DNA from: Gonapodya prolifera JEL478
Taxonomy: Eukaryota; Monoblepharomycota; Monoblepharidomycetes; Monoblepharidales; Gonapodyaceae
Length of the DNA stretch: 64,000 nt
NCBI GenBank assembly: GCA_001574975.1
Contig: KQ965767.1
Coordinates: 88,243 to 152,242, forward strand
Direction of reading: 5' to 3'
A program made the translations under genes and the position numbers. The notes beneath the pieces are model-generated. The model did no database searches and was not told the DNA's origin. It saw nothing but the letters and a program-made list of their open reading frames with translations. Below, in pieces: positions 30,305 to 40,769 of the stretch (positions are counted from its first letter, which is position 1; the number at the start of each line of letters is the position of its first letter).

Positions 30305-33008
30305 TCATTTGGGCATTAACGCATCCGCCTCATCGTGTCCCTTCGTAAACAGCAAATCAAGCGTCGGTTCTTCCGCCTCGGATGCAAGCATACCCCATCG
30401 TGCCCCAGAGTGGTCGAGAATCAGCCCCCACCGCTGGTCGAGTTCGTCAGCCGTCGACGCGTCAATATGGCGGTGAAAAGGCGATGCATGAGACACAAGC
30501 GGGTTTTGGTAGCGCATGGTTATTCTCTTTTCTGTGTACAGTCAGCAGAAGCAGAATTAATTACGAAGCTCACCTGCAGCGTTACTCCACTTCCTGTCGA
30601 GCTCTGAAACCAATCTCACCATGCTATTCAGGTATTTTCCGGTGCGATCAATGAGAGCTTGGAGGTTACTGTCGTAAACTGTCAGCTCGTCGCTCTTGAA
30701 CGTCGACACGGACTTCATGAATGACGCTAGTGGTAATAGATCCTTCCAACCTTCCTTCCTGATTCCGCCTTTTTCCCTCGTATCAGCTCCTTGATGGTTA
30801 AATAAAAGGGAAGCATCGCCATAGCCGCTGTAAGAGTAAATCTGTCAACGTCATCACTCACCAAACAAAGTGGGAAACAAAATAAACCCACGGCTGACAT
30901 CCCGACCTCCAGCCACGTAATCAAACATTTGCTCCAATGAGTGCGTCGCAACTTTCATTTTGAATACATCCAACGCGAGCTCAGAAAGTGCCGTGCACGT
31001 CGTGAATGTGGGTCCGCAAATCCATGAGGCCATTTTGGGTGGGGCGATCCCACCCGGCCCGAACTCATACAACAAAATATCGCAAAATGCGTGCACGAAT
31101 CGTGGTATTGTCGATCGCACGCCCGGACCAGGTTTGTGGGAGGCATGAAACGCTGTGTCCAGAGGGAGAGGAGACACCCAGAATGCCCACAGGAGGTGAT
31201 ACTGTAGGAAAAGTGCGTGCGCCCACGGATCCTGCACAGTAAGGGGGTGAACGGAGGCAGCGGTGGGTGGCGGCTTAGCTCCCACCGATGTGTACAGGCG
31301 CGCTAACCAGGTCGTCAGTGCCAGGGTGATGTGGCCTGCTGGACATCAAACATAGGTGAGAGGGTCGGCAGTGGATCGAATCATTTGAGTATCGAAAGGG
31401 GGAGGTCTTGGACGAACTGGGGCTGTTGAGAAGGTGAAAATGCCGTTCGCGACACAAAACCGTCGCTGGGCCATTTATACGGAACCTAGAGTAAGAAACG
31501 CTGTGGTGCTGGTGATCATAAAGCAATTACTCACGCATTCGCTCACTTTCCCGTAGCAGTAAACATAGAGAGTCATCGAGACGGATCCAAAACCTAATGG
31601 CGCCTGCAAGGCATCTTCCGGCTACCATGCGACTGGATTGAAGAGGTTGTGGATCGTAGCTCACCCCGGGATGTATGGTGTTGACAAAGACAAGGTGACC
31701 TCCCCGGTGACAGCTTGCGTGAGGCGCCAGAGTTGTTCATCGGTGGGACTGAAGCATGGGTCAAAAAATAAGGGTAAATACAAGCCTTCGTCGCGTTGGA
31801 AATCGTGTGAGCTCACAGAGAATTAATTCCAATGTCTTCAATCACTCCCACTTTCCGATTCCCCTTGAGCGGTCTATGATGATACGATCAAGCCATGCGG
31901 TGTGCCACGCAGTTCGTCGCACGTCCTCCTCGACAATCCAATCACCGAGAGTTTGTGGCTGCAACCCAATTTCTCTCTTCCGGAACGCGGGGTTCTTCTG
32001 TGTGACATTTTGCAAACTCGCCGCGGACTCCACCATGGCCGCGAGAAACAAGTCCTTGTGTAACCCTTGACCGTGGGAAATAGCAATGTGCACAAGCATT
32101 TGAACGTGGTCGATGGTGGTGGTTGATTTGGAGCTGGCGGCTTGCAGGATGCGGGTGATGTATGATGACAGGGACTTCTGGTGCGTCCTGCGGAATGTGT
32201 CATGGTCATGGTAGAAACAACCAATGGTCATCATGCTGCGCCAACATTTGTAAATTCCTCGGGCAAAGGAAATCAAGTGAAGTGTAACTATTACTTACCT
32301 CAAGATAAGTGGACGATTCAAGCTCTTTGCACCAGTATTCAAATTTTTGGGGTGCATGAAGGAAAATCGAGATGCAACACGTTGGAAATAGATTTGTAGG
32401 AGCAGGGTTGCATTCATGGAAGTCTGGCAGCGGGGAAAGACCATCAAAGACGGAAATCTCAATGGCAGGTACCAACCGCCGACAGGTTCGGCATCAACTG
32501 ATGTGATTCGATGGACCTGTCCTAAGGCGTCAGCGACATGAAGGGAACCATTGCCGACAGGTTCGACATCTGATACGATCCGGTACAGCGGTCACCGGTT
32601 TCGGAACTCCTGGTCCACTCAGCGAAGTTGTCAAGCGTTGGTCGAAGGTTGTAGGGAAATGTTGCAAGGACAAATTTGATGCGAGCAATCCACTTTCGCC
32701 CATGATTGTAAGCGTGCTGTCGTGAACGGTTGTCGTGCTGTAGAGGTGCGAGTGCAAGGTGCCATCATCGTCCGGCTTCTTTCGGGTCCCTTTCCTTGTT
32801 CCTCGTTCTTTCCTCGACTTTGGTGGCGATGGGACTCCCAACGCAGACTCGAGCATCGCTATCCTGTCAATCATTCTTGCCAAGATGTCGTTTGGTGAGA
32901 TTCGACCGTCAGTGAGCTAAAGAGTCAATCAAGACCACATCCTCACCTCTGGGGCCGTTGCGGTTCTCCATCACGGTTTCGCTTACGATCGCAGCTTTGT
33001 GAAGGCAT
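30305..33008 (-). pseudogene. Fungal transcription-factor-like gene, copy 2 (broken)
   Basis: Matches copy 1 exon by exon: MPSQSCDRKRNRDGEP at the start (ATG at 33008), MIDRIAMLESALGVPSPPKS, ISVFDGLSPLPDFHECN, DHVQMLVHIAISHGQGLHKD, VEEDVRRTAWHTAWLDRIII, and a C-terminus with ELDQRWGLILDHSGARW ending near 30305. In the segment matching copy 1's FNPIAWQPEDAL a CAG is replaced by TAG (near 31,623), giving an in-frame stop, and several exon edges have drifted. I treat it as a pseudogene. An ambiguous base and a G-run lie just upstream of its start (33,011-33,030), so its 5' edge is poorly assembled. Confidence 0.6.
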
Positions 33009-33145
33009 CGNAATTTGGGGGGGGGGGGGATTGTGGCGGGGTACACGTGTCAAGGTTTGTTGAAGAACTTGGACCCTTCGAATGTCAGGAATTGGCTCCG
33101 GGGACCGTTCCAAACGCCGCCGAGACCTCGCATTATGACATTTCC

Positions 33146-33658
33146 ATGGAATCGTCCAGAATTCCCAGCTTCAATTCGTTTGGGACCGTAGCGTGGTTGA
33201 AACTGGGGTGGACTGCGACCACTCTTACACCATTTCCAACGGGGATCTTGCGCCGAATAGACTTCAGTACGCTCGTGCGGCTTTGTATCTCTGAATTTGG
33301 CCGGGGGATTCTGGATTTAATGACGGATGCGGGTGTGGTTGACGTCCATGCGTTCAAAGATTCGGACAGCTACCGGCCACGTCACATAACCCGGATTCCG
33401 GTCCAAACGGAACTATTGCAGGGATATATATGCTTGGAAAATTTCTTCCCTGCTTGGGCGCAGGATCAACGATGGTCGAAGGTGTGTTTACTGGAAAAAA
33501 TCTGCTTGGCGGTTTTGGACAGGATGACGGCATGGATTAGGGAGCAACCTGAACAAGGTGGCTCAGAACGCTGGACAGTGGCTTCCATGACCTTACTTTA
33601 TCTTAAGAGAATCTGTGCGCGAGTGTTAATGGTGGTGAGGGGACTGCAGCTCGACTGA
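33146..33658 (+). CDS. Orphan open reading frame
   Basis: A 170-residue frame from the ATG at 33146 (MESSRIPSFNSFGTVAWLKL). It has a mixed hydrophobic and polar composition (RRIDFSTLVRLCISEFGRG, LLQGYICLENFFPAW) but no motif I recognise. The upstream frame is open to about 32,999 through a G-run and an ambiguous base. It lies right after the transcription-factor duplication and on the opposite strand. Low-confidence gene call. Confidence 0.35.
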   Translation: MESSRIPSFNSFGTVAWLKLGWTATTLTPFPTGILRRIDFSTLVRLCISEFGRGILDLMTDAGVVDVHAFKDSDSYRPRHITRIPVQTELLQGYICLENFFPAWAQDQRWSKVCLLEKICLAVLDRMTAWIREQPEQGGSERWTVASMTLLYLKRICARVLMVVRGLQLD

Positions 33659-34152
33659 AACAATGATGTCAAGGGGGGAGTTGGAAGGTACATATGATGG
33701 TGTTTGGGACCGTGAACGTTATCTTGCAGGCCGAGCGATCTGCGTCCGTGGCGAGACTCCTTCTGCACGCGAGCTGAGTACCTTGATATAGCACGCAAAA
33801 GATTGAAAAATGGAGCGCTTTAGGTACCGTGGTTCCCACCGTTGTCACCAGTCTCTCTCCAAACTCGCTTGCATTGGTTGAGCGATGGATTTCTGAGCAC
33901 GGGTTGGAATCTCAGAATTCGGGGCATCATTGTCCTCCCGGTTTCGGTGTCTTTTTGGGTGAGGCTCGGTACGGGGAAGTAGTTGAGTTCCGAACGCCCT
34001 CCATTTATTCAAATGCTGATATACCGGAATTCCAGAGATGTCGTGGACCGTTGTTGCATCGGGTCGCAGAATTTCATTTTTGTATTGAAGTACCGCCACC
34101 CCCTCGCCCCTGGGCTTCAGGTCCCTGTATCGCAGGCGTCACCCACACCGCA

Positions 34153-35938
34153 ATGTACCTACGCACAACCGCACTTCTTTCCACGGACACGTTCCCGCGC
34201 ATTCTTCTCGGCATAGCTTCCGTTCTCCTGCTTGTCCTTGTTTCACGGGTGGGACAGGTACGGGGTCCCTGGGGACATTTTCGTTCGCCAGGCGATTGAG
34301 CACGTCTCCCGTCGATGCCTCTTGGCAAATAGACGTTCTTCTACCGCCATGCACTGTCGTGCCTCGTCGCCCCGTCGACGGCGAATTCCGCCGTCATGGC
34401 TTGCCTCAACAGTGTGGACGCCGGTGAGCGTTCGACTTCACTCTCTGCCCTCTCTCAGACCTAACCCGATTCCCCCTCCCTCACACGAAGACGGATGCCT
34501 CGCCCAGTACATCCTCCAAACGCGCCCCGCCGACATCGCTGCAGCCGTCGATGCCGCCAAACAATCGGGACTCGCCAAACACACCTCACATGCGCCCACG
34601 TGGCCACTCCCGCGGCACGACGGATCGCTGACGCGGAACGGCGTGCCAAAGGTGGAGAAAGTTGGCGTGGCGGGGAGGAAGTTTTATTTCGATTTGGGGC
34701 TCAAGTGAGTGATCGTGTCTCCCGCTTTTGCCTTTTGACTGAAGCCCCTTGCCCGCTTTCTACCCCCGCGTCCCCCGACCGCACAATCCAGCATCGGCGA
34801 CTCCGTCCGCGAATTCATCCGCTTGCACGCCCACGACCAGGACGAGTACATCGTGATCGCTTTCGAGTGTAACCCGCGGTTTAGGGAGAGGTTGGATGAC
34901 GAGGCCAGGACGTGGGATTACACTGTGAGTTTGTGGGGTGGGGTGGAGAGGCGAGGTTGAAGTGTGGAGCACTGATCGAGAGAAGGAAAGGAAAGAAGTT
35001 GAGTGGAGTGGAGTGCAGGCAACCTCGAGGCCTAAGCGCAAAGCGGTGACCGGGGGTACAAGCGGAGCGAGGTATCCGCCGTCGGCGAATGATCCCACGC
35101 GAAGCATGGAGCCGCATCATGTGACCGGCGCCAGATGTACTCATCGACCCCGCCCTCCCAGTACTTCGACGCCTGCGTATCCGACAAGTTCGGCACGACA
35201 GAGTTCTACATCGACGATCCTTCGCATGGCAGCGAGTGGGGGCTGGAGAGCTGGGGGTCAAGTTTGGTGACGGAGGGGTGGAATTGGACGGCGGTCGAGG
35301 TGAGAATTCCCGAAACCGCCCTAGACGTTTTTGGTCGGTGGTGTGCTCAAGTTGGTAATGGCTCGTGGTTGGGATTGGATCGGTCACCGACGTCTCTCCC
35401 CTCGGTGTCCAACACTGAATGGGCATATCGATGGGTGAACGACGATTCGTGTAGGTGACACTGGTGGATTTCTCGGTCATGCTGAAGCGGTGGGTCACGC
35501 CGGAGGACCACGTGTGAGTCTGACGCCTTTCTTGGGAGTTGAGCTCTCGTTCTCACGCTGGGCTGCACTTAGGGTAATCAAAATCGACATCGAAGGTACG
35601 TACTTCCAACCCGATTGCTGAACACACTGCTCTGAACTCTTGCTTTGGTGACCTTCCCCACGTCGCGCTGCAGGAGCCGAATACCCCCTTATCCGCAAAA
35701 TGCTGATCGACGGCACATTCTGTCTTGCCGACGACTTGGTTCTGGAAGATCACGACTGGAGCAGGGACGCGATAGGGGCGAAGTTTGATTTGTACGAGGC
35801 TGCCAAGTATGTTGGGGAGGTGAGTTGTGGGCTGGTATGTTGATGCGCGGAAGTTTGGGGCGGGACTAACGATGACGTTGCCTTGGTGGACAATGACAGT
35901 CGAAAGAGTGCGGTGTTAGGTTTACGAAGTGGACGTGA
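34153..35938 (+). CDS. FkbM-family methyltransferase with membrane anchor
   Basis: Starts at the ATG at 34153 with a type II signal anchor (FPRILLGIASVLLLVLVSRV). Several introns follow. The catalytic part shows KFYFDLGLN joined across an intron to IGDSVREFIRLHA and YIVIAFECNP, the SAM-binding motif I and acidic motif of FkbM methyltransferases. Later exons carry KFGTTEFYIDDPSHGSEWG, TLVDFSVMLKRWV, then a tiny exon VIKIDIEG joined to AEYPLIRKMLIDGTF, the KIDIEGAE signature. The stop is at 35938. The family methylates hydroxyl groups of glycans or secondary metabolites using SAM. The anchor suggests a Golgi/ER lumenal position. Exon 2 has two possible frames, so the stem region is uncertain. 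Confidence 0.75.
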
Positions 35939-36359
35939 TTCCAGTCTCCGCTGGCGTGGACTGGGAGTTGGGAGTTTGTACTTGACGACGTGGATGTTGA
36001 TAATTGCGAGGCGAGGAAAATTGTTCTGTCGCCTTCTTACGGTACCAAGCTATTCCCGCTCTTTTTGTGGGTGTTATTACAGGCGGCTAGAGGCTAGTTA
36101 CTTCGAATTTGAGGGAAAAAATGATACCATTTGCACATCACATTCACATATCGTCATGGTTTGCCACAGTGAGATCGACGGGTCATTCTAAAGACGGAAT
36201 CTTTCGCGACATCAAAGCATACTCGGAAATTGGTCTCGAATACCAAGAATTATTGGTTGCCAAGAAGGTGCTTCGGTCTCACGTACCCACGAAACTTCCC
36301 TCACGATGCCCCCCCGCCCATCTCCCGCCGGACATCCTCGCCCTCTCATCTCTTCCCTC

Positions 36360-36508
36360 TCTATCTCTTCCCTTCCTCATCCCCCTCAACGCGACTCAAC
36401 CGCTTCTTAGCGCGCGCATTCCACTCGTCGCGTACAGTCGCGATGGCACGACATAGCGAGCATAGAACCCACTATGAGGTGTTGGGAGTGCCGACGACGG
36501 CAACCTGT
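36360..36508 (+). pseudogene. Start of a mitochondrial DNAJ-type protein, cut off after the first J-domain strand
   Basis: The frame reads RLNRFLARAFHSSRTVAMAR and then HYEVLGVPTTAT. Arg/Ser-rich FHSSRT is typical of mitochondrial targeting peptides and HYEVLGVP is the first helix entry of a J-domain. The rest of the J-domain, including the HPD motif, does not follow; the DNA passes directly into BRF1 coding sequence in another frame. Confidence 0.5.
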
Positions 36509-37724
36509 GCGCGGCGGCGCTGATGATTGCAGGGCGTGCCATGCACTTCACGAGGACGCAAAGGGAGATGGCGGCGCTTGTAAAGGTGTGCGAAGCAACG
36601 TTGAGGACCAGGTGAGTCGAAAAATATCTTATGTGCAGGGACCCACGGGCCCTCGCTGACCATAACTTTGTTGAATGTCCCTCAGAATGGAAGAATTCGG
36701 GGAAACGCCTTCTGCCCAACTGACCGTCAAGGAATTCTCAGCACTGAAAGGCGATGAGCTCGAAGCAAACCCTGCTGATCCACCTGCATTCGACCGAGCC
36801 CGGAAAGCAGAGGCGGCCAAAAACGCAGCGTCGAAGATTGTGAAAGGGGAGAGCGGTGAAAGTGCTAAAACAGCGACCCAGGCAGCGAAGGGCAAGTCAG
36901 CTGGTGCAGGGAAGGGCCTGGCGAAAGGGAGGAAGCAACGAGGTCGGGAGATGACGGAGCGAGAGCGCGAAGAGGAAGAGGACAGACTTGCGGAAGAGGA
37001 GGCCGATGTCGACAATACCTTGACCGAGGCCGGAGGGGCTGGAAACAGTGTGGGTGATCGCGACGCCCGTAGCGACGCCTTCGAAGAGGAGATTCCCGAC
37101 TACCTACCTGAGGCGACTGCTGCGGCTGCGACTCTTGTCAATCCATCGCAGTCTTCGAATCCACCTGCTCCTACTGTCGGTGACGAAGGGGCACCTGCGA
37201 CCGCACGCTCATCTGCCGCAGGTGGGAATGAGCCAATCGTTGTCGAGGACGACCACCTCTCCGAATTCGACGACGACGACGACGTAGCGGAAGCTTTGTA
37301 CGATGAAGATGAGGTGAAGGGAAAGGAGAAGATCTGGAGTTGGGAAAACGAGGACTGGCTTACGGAGCAGGACGAAAAGGCTCGCAGGCGTCTGTTGGAC
37401 GAGGCGAATGGTATTTTCGAGCAGCCCAAGAAGCCGAGGAAGAAGCGCAAGGCCCCAGAGGAGGGAGCAGATGGTGAAGGTGGCTGGAAGAGGTCGCAAA
37501 ACCAACAGTTCAATATCGAGGACGTGGCAAGGGCTGTGGTGAAGCGCGAAGCAGAGGTTAAGGGGTCCTCGAGGGTGAATTACGGCGCACTGCTTGGTCT
37601 CTTCAAGATACCGAAGGATGCGGGCTCGTCGGCGGAGGGTGCGGCCGGATCGTCGGCGGAAGGTGCGGGCGCGACGGCGGATGAAGGGGAGGGCGCTTCA
37701 GCTGATGAAGAAGAAATGGAGTGA
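36490..37724 (+). CDS. BRF1: TFIIIB subunit BRF1, N-terminally truncated
   Basis: A first exon segment (to 36611) reads NLCAAALMIAGRAMHFTRTQ and REMAALVKVCEATLRTR, the end of the second cyclin-like repeat of Brf1. It splices (GTGAGT...CTCAG) to MEEFGETPSAQLTVKEF. The long exon 36686-37724 contains the BRF1 C-terminal block that binds TBP: HLSEFDDDDDVAEAL, KIWSWENEDWLTEQDEKA, PKKPRKKRKAPEEG, SSRVNYGALLGLF. BRF1 recruits RNA polymerase III to tRNA and 5S genes. The zinc ribbon and first cyclin repeat (about 170 residues) that should precede are absent; a DNAJ-type 5' end is joined instead. BRF1 is essential, so a complete copy should exist elsewhere or this is an assembly join. Confidence 0.8.
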
Positions 37725-38106
37725 TGGGAGCGATTGATGTTGGGCGGCGGTGATGAGGGGGTGATTCGAAGTTCAAATTTGATTTCTGTAAATGCAAAAT
37801 TTTCGACATAAACATGTACCATACATCATGCACAACAATTTGTTTGAAAAAAATATTCGAATTTGAAACTAGTCGAATGCTTTCTCAATCATATCAGAAG
37901 TTTGCGGTGGCCGGTAGATTACAGGAATCTCCGGCATGGGCTTGGTCCGAGACAAGGCCATTCCAGAAAGAGCAAGAAGCGTTCTTGCAAAGTATGCATT
38001 TGCACTTTTACATTTACATATCGAGCAAGTTTCCCGTCGCTATCGCGGGGGCACCAACGTCCAGGTCCACTGCGAGCATACCTGCCGCGGAGAACGATGT
38101 CAAAGT
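37725..38106. other. Intergenic, convergent 3' ends
   Basis: AT-richer stretch between the BRF1 and Dabb genes, which converge here. It would hold both 3' UTRs. No gene recognised. Confidence 0.5.
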
Positions 38107-38756
38107 CTAGAGAGAACCCAGCAATCGGGAAAATAAGAACACAGACCTTCGAAGTTTGGCACGATGACTTTGTCGCGGACCGCGACGTCTGTCGGAGTAA
38201 TTCATTGTGAACGGTCACTGTTTGAAAACGGGACTCCGTTCCTACTATGGGACACAACTCACGATCGGGATGTGTTTGGTACATCTGCAATGCCTGTGAG
38301 CATATGTGGAGGTGACATGGTCGACCAATTGAGTTGAATTCACATTCCAAATCAAAAACACGTTACCCAAACACGACTCACCGCTCGATCCACGAGCTCC
38401 ACCACCAACACTACATTCAGACCAAACAGTACGTTCATCCGCCACAGCGTGAGCCACCGACTCGACCGAATCCACCTCCACGTCCTGCTGACTCACAGTG
38501 AGTAAATCCCTGTGCCCTCTCCGTCGTAAAGGTCTCCCCCGCGGTCGCCCTGATCACGCCCGGAACGACGCCGTGCAGTGCTGTGATGCCCTTGACGAAG
38601 GCGTCGATGCTCTCGGAGGTCGCGGTGGGCTTCTTCTTGAGAAGGACTGGACGAGGTGGGGCGAGCGATGGCGGAGAGGGGATGAAATGGAGAACGTGAG
38701 AACGCAGCGAGAGTGATGGGAGGGATGCGTCGCGTACCGATGTGGGTGACGGTCAT
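38107..38756 (-). CDS. Dabb (stress-responsive A/B barrel) domain protein
   Basis: Exon 1 is only 19 nt (MTVTHI, ATG at 38756). After a ~90-nt intron it continues in phase as VLLKKKPTATSESIDAFVKG and ITALHGVVPGVIRATAGETF, up to AQGFTH near 38,493. A long intron leads to MYQTHPD near 38,280 and, after another, HVAVRDKVIVPNFEG near 38,165. HPDH...VIVPNF is the conserved core of the dimeric alpha/beta barrel family. Family members are small (about 100-120 residues) and include stress-induced proteins and some cyclases; no reaction can be assigned here. The end is either at 38107 or a few codons into one more exon (EDFDIVLRG). Confidence 0.7.
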
Positions 38757-39278
38757 GGCGATTCTGGATGTTTGCTGGGGACTGTGGTCCGTGATTAAAC
38801 GCTTACAAATTCGAGGAGATAATCGCTAAATTGTTGGAGACAGTTGACTAAGTACATAGTTCTTTGGGTCCTTGGTAGATACATTCTCCAAATACAAGTC
38901 CATCACAGCAACGACCAGACGAACAAGTATATGTACACTTTACCATCCGACAAATCCATGGACTGCTGACCTCACAAAATGAACGTTGCAAAAAGGAGCG
39001 CCGGGATTACGGTCAAGTCCTCGCCGACCCTGCACTCGGGCCTTTGCCGCCAGCGTTGCCCTTGCCTGTTGCACCTTGGTCACCACATGTAGTACGTCCA
39101 ACCACTTCGTGAGCGACGGAGCGCCGTGCCAAATAACGCTCACTACACAACGTACCTTGGGATCCCTGCCCACCCACCAAATCAAAATTGGTCGAGTCGA
39201 CACACCCCTCGGCAGTCCCGACAGTAAAGTCTTTACCGTAGAGCCTGTCGACTCGCGTATGGCAGGCTCGCTTGGACG
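38757..39278. other. Intergenic with a possible short minus-strand coding segment
   Basis: From ~39,310 down to ~39,000 one minus-strand frame reads RLYGKDFTVGTAEGCVDSTN and, past a possible intron, a Gly-rich end. It may be a 3' extension of the ankyrin gene or a separate small gene; I cannot decide. The rest shows nothing. Confidence 0.3.
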
Positions 39279-40462
39279 TCAGGTCGGTGAAGGTGCAGTT
39301 CTTCGAGGAGCATGACGGAGGATTTTAGGGGGAGATCCTGCTTCTGGGAGCTCGAGAACTGGGGGTTTAGAGGTGGAGTCGTCGAAGGTCCTCACAGGTG
39401 CCGAGCATTGGGAATGGAGGGCAGAGTTTTCTTGTCGGAGGGGGGTCACGCGTTTTCTCAGAGTTGCACTGTCTTGCTCCAGGGTGGAGTTCCGGTTGCG
39501 CAGAACGGAAAGCTCATGCTCAAGTGAGGAAGTCCGACTCAAGGTAAACGCCAGCTCTTGGTCAAGTACCGCGTTCCTGGCTTGCAGCGCTGCAATTGTG
39601 CGCTCCAATTGTACCAGTTTTCTGTGGGAGGAAGGTACGAGTGCGTGTGCGTCCAGCAATCGTAGGAGAGACGACACTAGAACGCACCGTTCGGCGATAC
39701 TCCTCCTCTCCTCAGCAGTAGCCGCCTGGGCCTCCGCAACCAGAAGTTGTGTGGTGAGTTCCTGCACCTGTGCAGTGAGAGCGGAGGTAGCGGTCGCGAG
39801 GGGGAAAGGTCCCGGTGGAGCATTCAGACAACGTAGCGGATTCCTTTGGTGGGACTCAAGTATTTTCAAGAAGTCCTCGTTTGGATTCTTCCGCGCTGCA
39901 TCAAGCGCCACGGCAGTCACAGGCGCGCCGTACGCACGGAGGAGTCGGACGATGGCAATGTTAGGTCGCGCAGTGAACATTCCCATCCTCCGATGACTCG
40001 AAGTAACATTTCCGCCACTGGGATTCACCGCAAGCTGTCCGTTACCATCCGGCACGTCCTCGGTACCTCCATTCCACTTGGTCGCTTGCCTCCTCGCCCC
40101 ATCGCAAACGTCAATACGCTCGGAAACGTAACTCCTACCCACTCGTCAACCGTCCAATCTCGACCGCCAATCTCCCCGTTCGCGAGTCGCCAATCGATCG
40201 CCCAATCGATGCGCGCTCCCTTGTCGAGCAAAACAGCGACGGCTTCAACGTTTGCGTGCAACACAGCCAGCGCCAGTGCGCTCTCCATGTTCACGGCGAC
40301 TTCTCGCCATACTGATTCCCCGCGTCTGTTATGGACCTTGGCGCGCAGCGTCACCCGCTTTCGCGAATCGGGACTCGCCCCGGCCTCGATCAGTCGCTTT
40401 ACTCCAGATGCGTCTCCGGCTTCCACTGCGTCGATCAGCTGCGCGTTCAAAGGGGAGGCCAT
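39279..40462 (-). CDS. Ankyrin-repeat protein with C-terminal coiled coil
   Basis: ATG at 40462 (MASPLNAQLIDAVEAGDASG). Ankyrin-type units follow: VKRLIEAGASPDSR, ALALAVLHANVEAVAVLLDK, and after a short intron near 40,060 IAIVRLLRAYGAPVTAVALD. From about the middle the protein is a long coiled coil (LTAQVQELTTQLLVAEAQAA, LVQLERTIAALQARNAVLDQ, SSLEHELSVLRNRNSTLEQD). The frame stops at 39279. Ankyrin repeats mediate protein contacts; the coil suggests dimerisation. An upstream in-frame extension to 40711 contains a hydrophobic segment (FIFAAFLLTFYPFLTGVV) that would be a membrane anchor if translated. Exact splice sites between the two halves are not certain. Confidence 0.65.
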
Positions 40463-40769
40463 GGGTCGATGTGTACTTGGAAACGGGTGTTGCGTGAACG
40501 ATACGACACCCGTCAAGAATGGATAAAATGTTAATAAGAAGGCTGCGAATATGAAACCTCTTTCTATTGTAATCGTAATTTTCATTTTTCTAACTAGCGG
40601 TATCCGTACATATGTACAAGTGTTCGGTGAAATCGCTTCATCACGAAGTCCCTCGCTCGACGGCCCGCAAGCCTTCATCGCTTCCTCACAAACGCCAGCT
40701 CGAAGCAACACGGGAGCCTGTTGATGTCTAAGAGGAAAACGCGAGATGAAATGTCCTCATGAGGAGTGA

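Larger units (their letters stand above)
26597..33010. repeat. Tandem segmental duplication, period about 3.49 kb
   Basis: Unit 1 (about 26,597-29,525) and unit 2 (about 30,091-33,012) align along their length. The 3' flank is shared (CTTCCGTATCCATAT at 26,597 and 30,097; ATGAAGCAATCTG in both), as are the gene bodies and the starts (CATCGCGATTT... and CATCACGGTTT..., then TTGTGA.GGCATCG). A ~570-nt unrelated spacer separates the units. Confidence 0.8.

Noticed and set aside
36629-37513. Minus-strand Ser-rich frames opposite BRF1
   Set aside because: Shadows of the acidic and basic BRF1 coding sequence.
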